A stretch of 64,000 bases of DNA from Firmicutes bacterium TM09-10 (GTDB lineage: Bacteria > Bacillota > Clostridia > Lachnospirales > Lachnospiraceae). A model generated the notes under the pieces. The model was not told the origin of the DNA, did no database searches, and saw nothing but the letters and a program-made list of their open reading frames with translations. A program made the translations under genes and the position numbers. The DNA lies in contig QUKC01000018.1 in NCBI GenBank assembly GCA_003481005.1, positions 9,029-73,028 on the forward strand, read 5' to 3'. Shown here piece by piece: positions 49,581 to 57,811 of the stretch; the stretch's first letter is position 1; each line of letters opens with the position of its first letter.

Positions 49581-49841
49581 ATGAAACAGAAAACTGTGGA
49601 AGTAAAGCTGAAGCAGGGGCTTGAGGCTCGCCCGGCAGCAATGCTGGTGCAGGTTGCAAGCAAGCATGCCAGCAATATTTATCTGGAGTCTGAAGGCAGA
49701 AAAGTGAACGCGAAGAGCATCATGGGAATGATGAGCCTTGCGCTTGCACCCGGCGAAAAGGTAACCGTGATTGCAGACGGAACGGATGAAGACGACGCGA
49801 TTTTCGGAATGGAAAATTATTTAAGCAGCGCGGCAGAATAA
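49581..49841 (+). CDS. crh: Crh-like HPr paralogue with Glu15
   Basis: 86 aa HPr fold. Where HPr has the PTS phosphohistidine, this protein has Glu15 (KQGLEARPAA), so it cannot carry PTS phosphate. Ser46, the HprK target, is kept in NAKSIMGMMSLAL. Bacillus Crh has Gln15 and the same GL-x-ARPAA setting, and Crh there lies at the end of the yvcJ-yvcK-whiA operon, the same order seen here. Expected to act, when Ser46 is phosphorylated, as a CcpA co-repressor. Sixteen bases after whiA; AAAAGGAGGAG start site. Confidence 0.9.
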   Translation: MKQKTVEVKLKQGLEARPAAMLVQVASKHASNIYLESEGRKVNAKSIMGMMSLALAPGEKVTVIADGTDEDDAIFGMENYLSSAAE

Positions 49842-49848
49842 AGAAAAC

Positions 49849-49881
49849 GAAAGGGTGTCCACCGGAAAGTGGCTGCCCTTT
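49849..49881 (+). terminator. Terminator of the murB-crh unit
   Basis: AAAGGG-tgt-CCAC, loop, GTGG-ctg-CCCTTTTTC, 8 nt after the crh-like stop. Confidence 0.8.
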
Positions 49882-49999
49882 TTCTTTTTTTCAGAGTAAG
49901 ATTGAAAAATAAAATTTTTCAATTGCGGGATTTGTGTCTGCGCGTACTTGATACAAACACGACATGCGCAAAAAAACGTGCGCAGAAAGGAGGGAAAGG

Positions 50000-50911
50000 A
50001 TGGACGACAAAAAGCTTCTTTTTATTTATAATCCCAGGGCGGGAAAAGGACAGATCCGGAATAATCTGCTGGATATCATTGATACGTTCGTTAAGGCAGG
50101 CTATGTCGTGACAGCAAGACCGACTCAGTATGCAGGGGAAGCCGTAGAGCTTGCGGCAGACAGAACGGCAAAATATGACCTCGTGGTATGCAGCGGCGGA
50201 GACGGCACATTGGATGAGGTGGTGACCGGCATTATGAAGAGTGTTCGACGCCGCCCGATCGGGTATATTCCCGCAGGCAGCACAAACGATTTTGCCCAGA
50301 GCCTGAATATTCCGAAAAACATGGCTGAGGCTGCTAAAATCGCAGTCAGCGGCAGAATGTTTGCCTGCGATGTCGGTTCCTTTAACGAAAAAACCTTTGT
50401 TTATATTGCGGCCTTCGGACTTTTTACGGAGGTATCCTATGAAACCAGTCAGGATGTCAAAAACGTGCTGGGGCACATGGCGTATCTGCTGGAGGGCATG
50501 AAAAAGCTCCGGGATATCAAATCCTACCACATGAAAATTACGACGCAGGACACTGTCATCGAGGACGATTTTCTGTATGGAATGATTACGAATTCTGTTT
50601 CGGTCGGAGGATTTAAGGGAATCACCGGAAAATATGTGGATTTAAGCGATGGAATGTTTGAGGTGACGCTCGTAAAGGTTCCGCGCAGCCTGGACGAACT
50701 CAATCAGACGCTTGCTGCCCTGGCACAGCGCGATATCGACACGGCACAGATGTATTGCTTTAAAACCTCCTGGCTGAAGGTGGAGACAGAGGAAGAGGTT
50801 GCGTGGACGCTGGACGGCGAATTCGGCGGCAGGCACACAGAAATCGTCATCGAAAATCAGAAGCAGGCGCTGCATATCATGGTGCCGGGAGAAGAAAAAG
50901 AAGCGCAGTGA
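50000..50911 (+). CDS. Diacylglycerol/lipid kinase family protein
   Basis: 303 aa from the ATG at 50000, after GAAAGGAGGGAAAGG; the upstream in-frame ATG (49964) would contain this site. DAGK catalytic fold: FIYNPRAGKGQIRNNLLDII (residues 7-26), nucleotide loop VVCSGGDGTLDEVVTGIM near 62-79, and PIGYIPAGSTNDFAQSLNIP near 90-109. Resembles BmrU/YegS/DgkB, which recycle diacylglycerol to phosphatidic acid or phosphorylate related lipids. Single gene with its own spacing between the crh terminator and fba. The exact lipid substrate is unknown. Confidence 0.9.
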   Translation: MDDKKLLFIYNPRAGKGQIRNNLLDIIDTFVKAGYVVTARPTQYAGEAVELAADRTAKYDLVVCSGGDGTLDEVVTGIMKSVRRRPIGYIPAGSTNDFAQSLNIPKNMAEAAKIAVSGRMFACDVGSFNEKTFVYIAAFGLFTEVSYETSQDVKNVLGHMAYLLEGMKKLRDIKSYHMKITTQDTVIEDDFLYGMITNSVSVGGFKGITGKYVDLSDGMFEVTLVKVPRSLDELNQTLAALAQRDIDTAQMYCFKTSWLKVETEEEVAWTLDGEFGGRHTEIVIENQKQALHIMVPGEEKEAQ

Positions 50912-50990
50912 AAGCTACTGATTTAGTGGAAAAAGTGGAAAAAGAGGAAAAAAATGCGTATGCCGTATTTCTTTTTTGAAAAAGATAGGG

Positions 50991-50996
50991 TATAAT
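50991..50996 (+). promoter_or_regulatory. -10 element of fba
   Basis: GGGTATAATAGCA contains a perfect TATAAT 45 bp before the fba start; no clear -35 at the right spacing. The upstream bases are A/T-rich and might provide UP-element contact. Confidence 0.5.
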
Positions 50997-51040
50997 AGCA
51001 TCGGTTAGATAATAATTTTATTTCTATGGAGGTAAATAAG

Positions 51041-51904
51041 ATGTTAGTATCTGCTACAGAAATGCTGAACAAAGCAAAAGCTGGCCATTATGCAGTTGGT
51101 CAGTTCAACATCAACAACCTGGAATGGACAAAGGCTATCCTGCAGACAGCTCAGGAGCTGAACTCCCCTGTAATCCTTGGTGTATCCGAGGGCGCAGGCA
51201 AGTATATGACCGGCTACAAGACCGTTGTAGGCATGGTTAACGGTATGCTCGAAGAATTGAACATCACCGTTCCCGTTGCTCTGCATCTGGATCACGGCTC
51301 ATACGACGGCTGCTACAAGTGTCTGGAAGCTGGCTTCTCTTCCATCATGTTCGATGGCTCTCATTACCCGATCGACGAGAACGTTGAAAAGACCACTGAG
51401 CTGGTTAAGGCTGCTCATGAAAAGGGCGTTTCCATCGAGGCTGAGGTTGGTGCAATCGGCGGCGAAGAAGACGGCGTTGTAGGTATGGGCGAATGCGCAG
51501 ATCCCAACGAGTGCAAGAGAATCGCTGATCTGGGCGTAGACTTCCTGGCAGCTGGTATCGGCAATATCCACGGCAAATATCCTGCAAACTGGAAGGGTCT
51601 GTCTTTCGAAACTCTGGATGCTATCCAGCAGCTGACTGGTGAGCTTCCTCTGGTTCTTCACGGCGGCACAGGTATCCCGGCTGACATGATCAAGAAAGCA
51701 ATCTCCCTTGGCGTTGCTAAGATCAATGTTAACACCGAGTGCCAGCTTGCATTTGCTGCAGCTACCAGAAAGTACATCGAAGAAGGCAAAGACGAGCAGG
51801 GCAAGGGTTATGACCCTCGTAAGCTGCTGGCTCCTGGCTTCGAAGCGATCAAGGCTACTGTAAAAGAAAAAATGGAACTGTTCGGTTCTGTAGACAAGGC
51901 TTGA
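51041..51904 (+). CDS. fba: Class II fructose-1,6-bisphosphate aldolase
   Basis: Cleaves fructose-1,6-bisphosphate into dihydroxyacetone phosphate and glyceraldehyde-3-phosphate. 287 aa from the ATG at 51041 (TATGGAGGTAAATAAG precedes). Zinc and catalytic motifs: HLDHGSYDGCYKCLEAGFSSIMFDGSHYP near 81-109, EAEVGAIGGEEDGV near 133, GIGNIHGKYP near 176, LVLHGGTGIP near 207 and KINVNTECQ near 229. Codon use is extreme (GCT, GGC, CTG, AAG), as expected of a very highly expressed glycolytic gene and unlike adjoining genes. A strong terminator follows. Confidence 0.97.
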   Translation: MLVSATEMLNKAKAGHYAVGQFNINNLEWTKAILQTAQELNSPVILGVSEGAGKYMTGYKTVVGMVNGMLEELNITVPVALHLDHGSYDGCYKCLEAGFSSIMFDGSHYPIDENVEKTTELVKAAHEKGVSIEAEVGAIGGEEDGVVGMGECADPNECKRIADLGVDFLAAGIGNIHGKYPANWKGLSFETLDAIQQLTGELPLVLHGGTGIPADMIKKAISLGVAKINVNTECQLAFAAATRKYIEEGKDEQGKGYDPRKLLAPGFEAIKATVKEKMELFGSVDKA

Positions 51905-51939
51905 GCATCAGCCGAGTAACAGATCATTCAAACAGATCA

Positions 51940-51976
51940 ATCAGGACGGTCGGAATCTTCCGACCGTCCTTTTTTA
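51940..51976 (+). terminator. Strong terminator after fba
   Basis: GGACGGTCGG, AATCTT, CCGACCGTCC, then TTTTTT. It runs straight into a family-B hairpin. Confidence 0.95.
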
Positions 51977-52026
51977 TCGTATAGGAAATTTCGTTTCCAT
52001 ACGATAAAAAAGGCACCGCGAGGACA
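51969..52026. repeat. Family-B hairpin, copy 2
   Basis: TTATCGTATAGGAAAT and GTTTCCATACGATAA form a long A/T-capped stem, followed by CACCGCGAGGA, the same downstream module as in the 17.9-kb copy. It shares its first T-run with the fba terminator. Confidence 0.8.
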
Positions 52027-52454
52027 CATAAGCGGCGTTCATTTTTTATTCATATTTCTTTAACGGAATGTTTTTCTGCCCATCACGGTTTCGTCACTTT
52101 CCGTTTTTATACTAAAACCATAAGATACAGCAAGCCAATCAATGACAGTAACACAACTTTTCAAATAGCTTTTTCATAATAAATGCCAGGCGACATCGGG
52201 TTGCCTGGCATCCTCCCTTTTCTGGGGTGTTTTTCACAAATAAGTGTTGGAGCAGAACAGATATCAATAAAGCGTTCCATGCGTGTCGCATTCCGCAACC
52301 TTTCGGAATACGCGGGGGACCTGCGTAAATCGCAGCTTGAACTGACGGTACACTCATGTTAAGATAGCGAAAGAAGCTTTTGCAGCGGATGGTGGAAAGC
52401 GTTCGGAGCGTGGCAGTTTGACAGAAAAAGGATGGAAAGGAACGGGTAGACAAA
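52027..52454. other. Gene-free stretch before the cardiolipin synthase gene
   Basis: About 430 bp without a convincing gene. It contains one clear hairpin, ATGCCAGGC (about 52182) with GCCTGGCAT (about 52202), and scattered A/T-rich segments that may hold the cls promoter. A minus-strand frame (52139-52498) has no family features and overlaps the cls start. Confidence 0.6.
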
Positions 52455-54080
52455 ATGAAGATGCGTGCAGAACAAAAGACAGCGGTAAAAAACAGCATCG
52501 GAAGGCTTGTGTTCGTTGCGCTGTCGGTACTGTTACAGGTTATATGGATTTGCGTACAGGCGATGAAATTAAACCGATATTCGACATGGATTTCGGTTGC
52601 GACCAGCGTGCTTACGCTGGTTGTCGTGATCCTGCTTTATGGCCGCAGGACAAATGCAGCGTTTAAAATGCCCTGGATTATCCTGATTCTGGCGTTTCCG
52701 GTGCTGGGCCTCGGCATGTATCTGTTGTTTGGACGCAAAGAAGCGACGCGGTTGGTACGGGAGCGGTTTGAGCGGATTGATCAGAGTCTGGACGGGCTGC
52801 TGATTCAGGACAAAGCGGTTCGGATAAAGCTGCAGCAGACGGACCGGATGGCGGCGAATGAAGCAGCGTATATCTGGAACTATGCGAAATATCCGATTTA
52901 TCAGAATACGGATGTCGTTTTTTATAAAGAGGCGTCGGAGGGGATTGAAGCTCAGAAGCAGGCGCTGAATCAGGCAAAGCAATTTATTTTTATGGAATAC
53001 CATGCGATTGAGGATAAGCAGTCGTTTGGGGAGTTAAAAGAAATTCTTGCACGGAAAGCAAAAGAAGGCGTGGAGGTTCGTCTCTTTTATGACGATATCG
53101 GAAGCATCGGATTTATCAATACGGATTTCATTCAGCGAATGGAAGCGGAAGGCATTCAGTGTCGCGTGTTTAACCGTCTGATGCCGGTTTTAAACGTTTT
53201 TATGAACAACCGCGATCATAGAAAGATTACCGTAATCGATGGGAAAATCGGTTTTACGGGCGGATATAATCTGGCGGACGAATATTTTAACATCACGCAT
53301 CCATATGGTTACTGGAAGGATACCGGCGTCCGGCTGGAAGGGGATGCAGTGCGCAGCCTGACTGTGATGTTTCTGGAAATGTGGAATGCGATTAAATATA
53401 CGGATACAGACTATACACCGTATTTTCCGCAGGATGGCGCGCAGCCGCATGAGGCGGGTTTGGCGGGCAGCGCGGCGGATAGGGGCGTTGGTGCTGCGCA
53501 GTCGGATGCGAATATTGCAGCGGACAGCGCCTCCGGCTTCGTTCAGCCGTATGCAGACAGCCCGCTGGACGGCGAGCCGGTGGGAGAAAATGTGTACATG
53601 GGCGTTGTAAAGGCGGCTTCCGAATATGTTTATTTCACAACGCCGTATTTGATTATCAGCGATGAGATGAGCAGGGAGCTGTGTCTGGCAGCGAAGCGCG
53701 GTGTGGATGTGCGGATTGTTACGCCGGGCATCCCGGACAAAAAGCTCGTCTATCGGGTAACGCGCTCCTATTATGCACAGCTGGCGTCTGCGGGTGTGCG
53801 GATTTTTGAGTATACACCGGGCTTTCTCCACGCAAAGCAGTGCGTCAGTGACGATGTGACAGCGACGGTCGGCACGATCAACCTGGATTACAGAAGTTTG
53901 TATTTCCATTTTGAAAATGGCGTTTTTCTGCATCGATGTGAGGCTGTGCAGAAGGTACGAGAGGATTTTGAAGATATTTTCCCGGTGTGCAGGGAAGTGA
54001 CAGAGCAGTATGCGGAGAAGCAGTCGGCGGCGATGAAGTTTGGACAGTGCGTCCTGCGTCTGATTGCACCGCTGCTGTAA
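52455..54080 (+). CDS. cls: Cardiolipin synthase (phospholipase D family)
   Basis: Condenses two phosphatidylglycerols into cardiolipin at the membrane. 541 aa. Three hydrophobic segments near residues 14-34, 42-62 and 65-85, then a PLD pair: HKD motif 1 HRKITVIDGKIGFTGG near 255 and motif 2 HAKQCVSDDVTATVGT near 459, each with the downstream Gly/Asn residues. Between them (about residues 325-380) is an Ala/Asp/Gln-rich low-complexity insert not typical of the family. GGAAAGGAACGGG precedes the ATG. Single-gene unit followed by family-B repeats. Confidence 0.94.
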   Translation: MKMRAEQKTAVKNSIGRLVFVALSVLLQVIWICVQAMKLNRYSTWISVATSVLTLVVVILLYGRRTNAAFKMPWIILILAFPVLGLGMYLLFGRKEATRLVRERFERIDQSLDGLLIQDKAVRIKLQQTDRMAANEAAYIWNYAKYPIYQNTDVVFYKEASEGIEAQKQALNQAKQFIFMEYHAIEDKQSFGELKEILARKAKEGVEVRLFYDDIGSIGFINTDFIQRMEAEGIQCRVFNRLMPVLNVFMNNRDHRKITVIDGKIGFTGGYNLADEYFNITHPYGYWKDTGVRLEGDAVRSLTVMFLEMWNAIKYTDTDYTPYFPQDGAQPHEAGLAGSAADRGVGAAQSDANIAADSASGFVQPYADSPLDGEPVGENVYMGVVKAASEYVYFTTPYLIISDEMSRELCLAAKRGVDVRIVTPGIPDKKLVYRVTRSYYAQLASAGVRIFEYTPGFLHAKQCVSDDVTATVGTINLDYRSLYFHFENGVFLHRCEAVQKVREDFEDIFPVCREVTEQYAEKQSAAMKFGQCVLRLIAPLL

Positions 54081-54089
54081 TATAAAAAA

Positions 54090-54214
54090 GAATGTGCCTT
54101 GGCACATTCTCGCGCCGAGGCGCGGTTGCTTCGGCAACCATCTACCCTTGCGCCGAGTGCGCATCCTCGCGGAGCGTTTATTATCGTATGGAAACGAAGA
54201 TTCCTATACGATAA
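54090..54214. repeat. Composite family-B repeat, copy 3 (reverse)
   Basis: AATGTGCC-TT-GGCACATT (54091-54108), CGCGCC/GGCGCG hairpin, an ATCCTCGCGGAGCG module and the TATCGTATGGAAACGAAG hairpin (54181-54214). The same modules as at 17940-18020 but in reverse order and orientation. The first hairpin may double as the cls terminator. Confidence 0.8.
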
Positions 54215-54244
54215 AAAGCGGCGTACCCGAAAAGGGCACGCCGT
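54213..54244 (-). terminator. Terminator of the cyclophilin gene
   Basis: Read on the minus strand: ACGGCGTGCCC, short loop, GGGTACGCCGC, TTTTT. It sits 15 nt beyond the cyclophilin stop. Confidence 0.85.
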
Positions 54245-54259
54245 AACCTGTGAAGGGTC

Positions 54260-54796
54260 TTATCTTTCTTTGAGTTTGTTCGGTTCCGGGTAATCTACGC
54301 CGAAGGTATCGACGGTCATGGTTTTGATTCTCTGATCCTGCAGCGGACGGTCTGCGTAGTTTGTAGCAGTTTTGGCAATTGCATTGACAGTTTCCATGCC
54401 TTCAATGATTTTACCAAATGCAGCGTACTCACCGTCCAGATGGGGAGAGGTCTTATGCATGATGAAAAACTGGCTGCCTGCGGAATCCGGGATCATGGTA
54501 CGCGCCATGGAAAGAACGCCCTCTGTATGTTTTAAGTCGTTTTGGAAGCCATTGGACTTGAACTCGCCTTTGATGCAGTAGCCGGGGCCGCCGCAGCCGG
54601 TTCCTTCCGGATCCCCGCCCTGAATCATGAAGTTCTGGATAACGCGGTGGAAAATAACGCCGTCATAGAAATGTTTCTTGATCAGGCTGATGAAGTTGTT
54701 GACGGATTCGGGAGCAATATCAGGATAAAGCTCCGCTTTCATGATGCTGCCGTCTTCCATAGTGATAGTTACGATAGGATTTTTCTGTGCCATCAT
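54260..54796 (-). CDS. Cyclophilin-type peptidyl-prolyl isomerase
   Basis: 178 aa, cytoplasmic (no signal peptide). Cyclophilin core: VNNFISLIKKHFYDGVIFHRVIQNFMIQGGDPEGTGCGGPGY (residues 32-73), with catalytic Arg in FHRV and Phe/Gln in FMIQGGD; MARTMIPDSAGSQFFIMHK near 99-117 and AAFGKIIEGMETVNAI near 128. Catalyses proline cis-trans isomerisation during folding. Single gene on the minus strand between two + strand genes; GAAAGGAAAC precedes the start. Complete and standard. Confidence 0.95.
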   Translation of the reverse strand: MMAQKNPIVTITMEDGSIMKAELYPDIAPESVNNFISLIKKHFYDGVIFHRVIQNFMIQGGDPEGTGCGGPGYCIKGEFKSNGFQNDLKHTEGVLSMARTMIPDSAGSQFFIMHKTSPHLDGEYAAFGKIIEGMETVNAIAKTATNYADRPLQDQRIKTMTVDTFGVDYPEPNKLKER

Positions 54797-54885
54797 AAAT
54801 ACCCGCAGCCCGGTATTCGGGCTGTTGTTTCCTTTCTCTTTATGCTGGTATCTATTGTAATGGAAAAGTTTTGGGAAGTAAAGAG

Positions 54886-55617
54886 ATGATCAGAAAATGG
54901 ACCGATCGGGATGCCGTCGTCTGGCTGTCAGATGAAAAAAAAGAGATCGAGTGCCTGAAAGCTGCCGGGCAGTGCTGTGTGTATGTGATAACAGAGCAGA
55001 ACCGGGATAAAGCTGCGCCGAAGACGCGGTGGTGCCTGGAGCTGGATAGTGGGCAGGACGACCTGGATGCACAGTGGCTCTACCGCGTGTGGCAGCGGCA
55101 CGAAGGGATTGCGTGGGAAATTGCACGGACAAAACGTCTGATACTGCGGGAAATGACGGAGGCAGATCTGGACGCATTATATGAAATACAGTCGGGAGAA
55201 GACGATTCACCGTTTCTGGAACCGCTGTTTGAGGACCGGGGCAGGCAGCTTGCGCAGATTCGGGATGAAATCCGGTACCAGTACGGATTTTATGAATTTG
55301 GTATCTGGATAGTCGAGCTGGCAGAAAGCCATACTGTAATCGGCCGCGCCGGACTGCAGCTTAGAGACGGTTATGAAGAGCCGGAGCTTGGTTTCGTAAT
55401 TGCGCCTGCGTACCGCGGACATGGTTATGCGCAGGAAGCATGTGAAGCCGTGCTGCAGGTTGCCGGGGAAGAGCTGTTTTTTGAGACAATCCGGGCAGTT
55501 GTGCACCGGGACAATGAAAAATCCCTCAGATTGTGCAAAAAGCTCGGTTTTATAGTGGATAACAAGGCGGAAAAAGATGAGAACCCGTGGATATTTTTGA
55601 AAAAAAGTTTAAAATAG
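54886..55617 (+). CDS. GNAT family N-acetyltransferase
   Basis: 243 aa from the ATG at 54886, 10 nt after GGGAAG; a TTG at 54871 is possible but unneeded. The first 85 residues form an extra alpha/beta region (IRKWTDRDAVVWLSDEKKEIECLKAAGQCCVYVI), followed by an RimJ-type GNAT domain: TKRLILREMTEADLDALYEI near 88, the acetyl-CoA pyrophosphate segment LGFVIAPAYRGHGYAQEACEAVL near 170-192, and HRDNEKSLRLCKKLGF near 212. Acetylates an amine of unknown identity. The N-terminal extension is unusual for simple RimJ relatives. Next is the helicase gene 72 nt downstream. Confidence 0.85.
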   Translation: MIRKWTDRDAVVWLSDEKKEIECLKAAGQCCVYVITEQNRDKAAPKTRWCLELDSGQDDLDAQWLYRVWQRHEGIAWEIARTKRLILREMTEADLDALYEIQSGEDDSPFLEPLFEDRGRQLAQIRDEIRYQYGFYEFGIWIVELAESHTVIGRAGLQLRDGYEEPELGFVIAPAYRGHGYAQEACEAVLQVAGEELFFETIRAVVHRDNEKSLRLCKKLGFIVDNKAEKDENPWIFLKKSLK

Positions 55618-55689
55618 AGACAATCTGTAGCGAACGGGCGAGACAGAGGATCAGACGGCGGATGGCAATCCAAAGGAAAGAGGAACATC

Positions 55690-57642
55690 ATGATACAGAA
55701 AGAGAAGCTGGTGCAGTTTTACTTCTCCCAGTATAGAGACAGCGCGATGGCGCTGAAAAAGAAAAACAATGACGGAAAAAAGACGTATGAGCAGCGGATC
55801 GGGCGTCTGATTACAGAAATGCAGCGCACGAAAACCGGAAAGCTGACGCAGCCGCATCTGGAGGAATATCACAGACAGATCCGGAATATGGCGTATTATG
55901 CGTTAAAACAGAAAAATCAGTACGCAATCATGCAGATCAGAGATATTCTAATGCCGGAGCTGGTGCGGCTGGATATCGGTACGCTGCGGGAGGAGGAGCA
56001 GGAGCTGGTGACGAGCCGGCTGCTGGAATATCTGAGAACCGAGCGTCCGGGTGAAATCTGCCAGCATCCAATGCGCAGCATTCTGAAAAATTTTGCGGAA
56101 AACGGAATCCGTTCCCAGATTATTGATATGGTTCCAACGCGGCCGGAAATGGAATTCCCGCGCGCACTGGAAATGAAGCGGCATTTCATTTTGCATGTAG
56201 GACCGACAAACTGCGGTAAAACCTATCAGGCGCTGCAGCGTCTGCGCACGGCGTACAAGGGCATTTATTTGGGTCCGCTGCGTCTGCTGGCGCTGGAGGT
56301 TTACGAAAAGATGCGGGAATCCGGTGTCCCCTGTACGATGCTGACGGGCGAAGAGCGGATTTATGAGGAAAACAGCAGAGTGATTTCCTCGACGGTGGAA
56401 ATGCTTGACATCGATCAGGTTTATGATGTGGCAGTCATCGATGAGGCGCAGATGATCGCAGATTCCGACCGCGGACATTCCTGGACACGTGGGATTCTCG
56501 GCATTCAGTGCCCGGAAATCCATATCTGCATGAGCCCCGCGGCACAGAAGGTGGTGACACATCTCATTGAGCTGTGCGGTGATACCTTTGAAATCCGCAG
56601 TTATGAGCGAAAAACCGAGCTGGTCTGCGAAGAAGAGCCATTTGATTTTCCGGATGATGTAAGAGCAGGAGACGCACTGATCGTCTTTACCAAGCGGGCA
56701 GTACTGGATATTGCCGGAAGACTGGAACGACAGGGGATTCGGACGAGTGTGATCTACGGCAGTCTGCCGCCGGAAATCCGCAGACGCCAGATCCGGATGT
56801 TTTCAGCCGGGGAGACACGAGTGGTCGTTTCCACAGATGCGATTGGAATGGGACTCAATTTACCTGTGCGGCGGATCGTTTTTGTGCAAACAGAGAAGTT
56901 TGACGGAAAAGAGACGAGACCGCTGAAAACAGAGGAAATCCGTCAGATCGCCGGGCGAGCGGGACGGTTCGGGCTTTATGATACGGGCTATATCAATGCG
57001 GTAGGCAAGGAAGCGCTTTCCTATATCCGGGAACACGTAGCGATGCAGGAGGATGAAGTAGAGCATGTGACACTCGGCTTTCCTCAAGTACTTCTGGATA
57101 TGGCGGAGCCGCTGGATACCGTGCTGAAAATCTGGAAATCGGTGGAGACACCTGCTCCCTTTGAAAAGATCAGTATCGAGGAAATGCTTTTTCTGTACGA
57201 AAAAGCGTATAAAGAACGCAAGGAGATCGACGGCTTCGAGGACAAGCATCTGCTGTACCGTATGCTGACCTGTTCGATCGATATTAAAAATCGAGATATC
57301 GTTGCATTGTGGTTGTATTACTGTAAAACCTACACGGCGGATGTGGCGCTGCACTTCCCTGCGCTGATGATGTGCACGGATGCGGGGCTGGTGCGCTATG
57401 AGACATTTTATAAGATGCTGGATCTGTATTATCAGTTTTCGACGAGACTGGGGAAAAATATCGACGCCGACCGGCTGGTGCGGGAGCGGGAAAAGACCGA
57501 AGAGACGATAATGCGTTATCTGGCGAAGAATAAAAAGGATTATATCGGAAAATGTCGCTACTGCGGCGCGCCGCTGCCGGTTGGAAGCACATTTATGGTG
57601 TGTGACAGATGCTACCGGGAGACGAGGCGCCGCCGGGGATAG
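55690..57642 (+). CDS. SUV3-like DExH RNA helicase with zinc ribbon
   Basis: 650 aa. An N-terminal helical region (1-160) is followed by SF2 helicase motifs: HVGPTNCGKTYQALQRL near 170 (the GPTN-x-GKT loop typical of the mitochondrial SUV3 group), motif II DEAQMIAD near 251, motif III MSPAAQ, motif V STDAIGMGLNLP near 383 and motif VI QIAGRAGRFG near 420. The C-terminus carries a C4 zinc ribbon (CRYCGAPL and CDRCY). Bacterial members occur in Lachnospiraceae, but the role is not established; RNA unwinding in decay is likely by analogy. GAAAGAGGAACATC precedes the ATG. Confidence 0.88.
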   Translation: MIQKEKLVQFYFSQYRDSAMALKKKNNDGKKTYEQRIGRLITEMQRTKTGKLTQPHLEEYHRQIRNMAYYALKQKNQYAIMQIRDILMPELVRLDIGTLREEEQELVTSRLLEYLRTERPGEICQHPMRSILKNFAENGIRSQIIDMVPTRPEMEFPRALEMKRHFILHVGPTNCGKTYQALQRLRTAYKGIYLGPLRLLALEVYEKMRESGVPCTMLTGEERIYEENSRVISSTVEMLDIDQVYDVAVIDEAQMIADSDRGHSWTRGILGIQCPEIHICMSPAAQKVVTHLIELCGDTFEIRSYERKTELVCEEEPFDFPDDVRAGDALIVFTKRAVLDIAGRLERQGIRTSVIYGSLPPEIRRRQIRMFSAGETRVVVSTDAIGMGLNLPVRRIVFVQTEKFDGKETRPLKTEEIRQIAGRAGRFGLYDTGYINAVGKEALSYIREHVAMQEDEVEHVTLGFPQVLLDMAEPLDTVLKIWKSVETPAPFEKISIEEMLFLYEKAYKERKEIDGFEDKHLLYRMLTCSIDIKNRDIVALWLYYCKTYTADVALHFPALMMCTDAGLVRYETFYKMLDLYYQFSTRLGKNIDADRLVREREKTEETIMRYLAKNKKDYIGKCRYCGAPLPVGSTFMVCDRCYRETRRRRG

Positions 57643-57696
57643 TACAGCGTGGGGCAGACTTGCCTGAGAATTCACTGATTTTTCACAAATTTCTAC

Positions 57697-57724
57697 TTGC
57701 CATATATGAAACAGGTGTTATAAT
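57697..57724 (+). promoter_or_regulatory. Promoter of the L25 gene
   Basis: TTGCCA (57697-57702), 16 bp, TATAAT (57719-57724), giving a leader of about 80 nt. Confidence 0.65.
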
Positions 57725-57811
57725 GCAGTTGTAACAAAGAAGTGGATACTTAACCAGACCCGCATAGATGACCAGGTTCGCTAAGCATTCAGATTTTGGA
57801 GGAAAAGATAA

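Noticed and set aside
52139..52498. 119-codon minus-strand frame between fba and cls
   Set aside because: Overlaps the cls start, lacks a ribosome binding site, and its composition shows no protein-like pattern.
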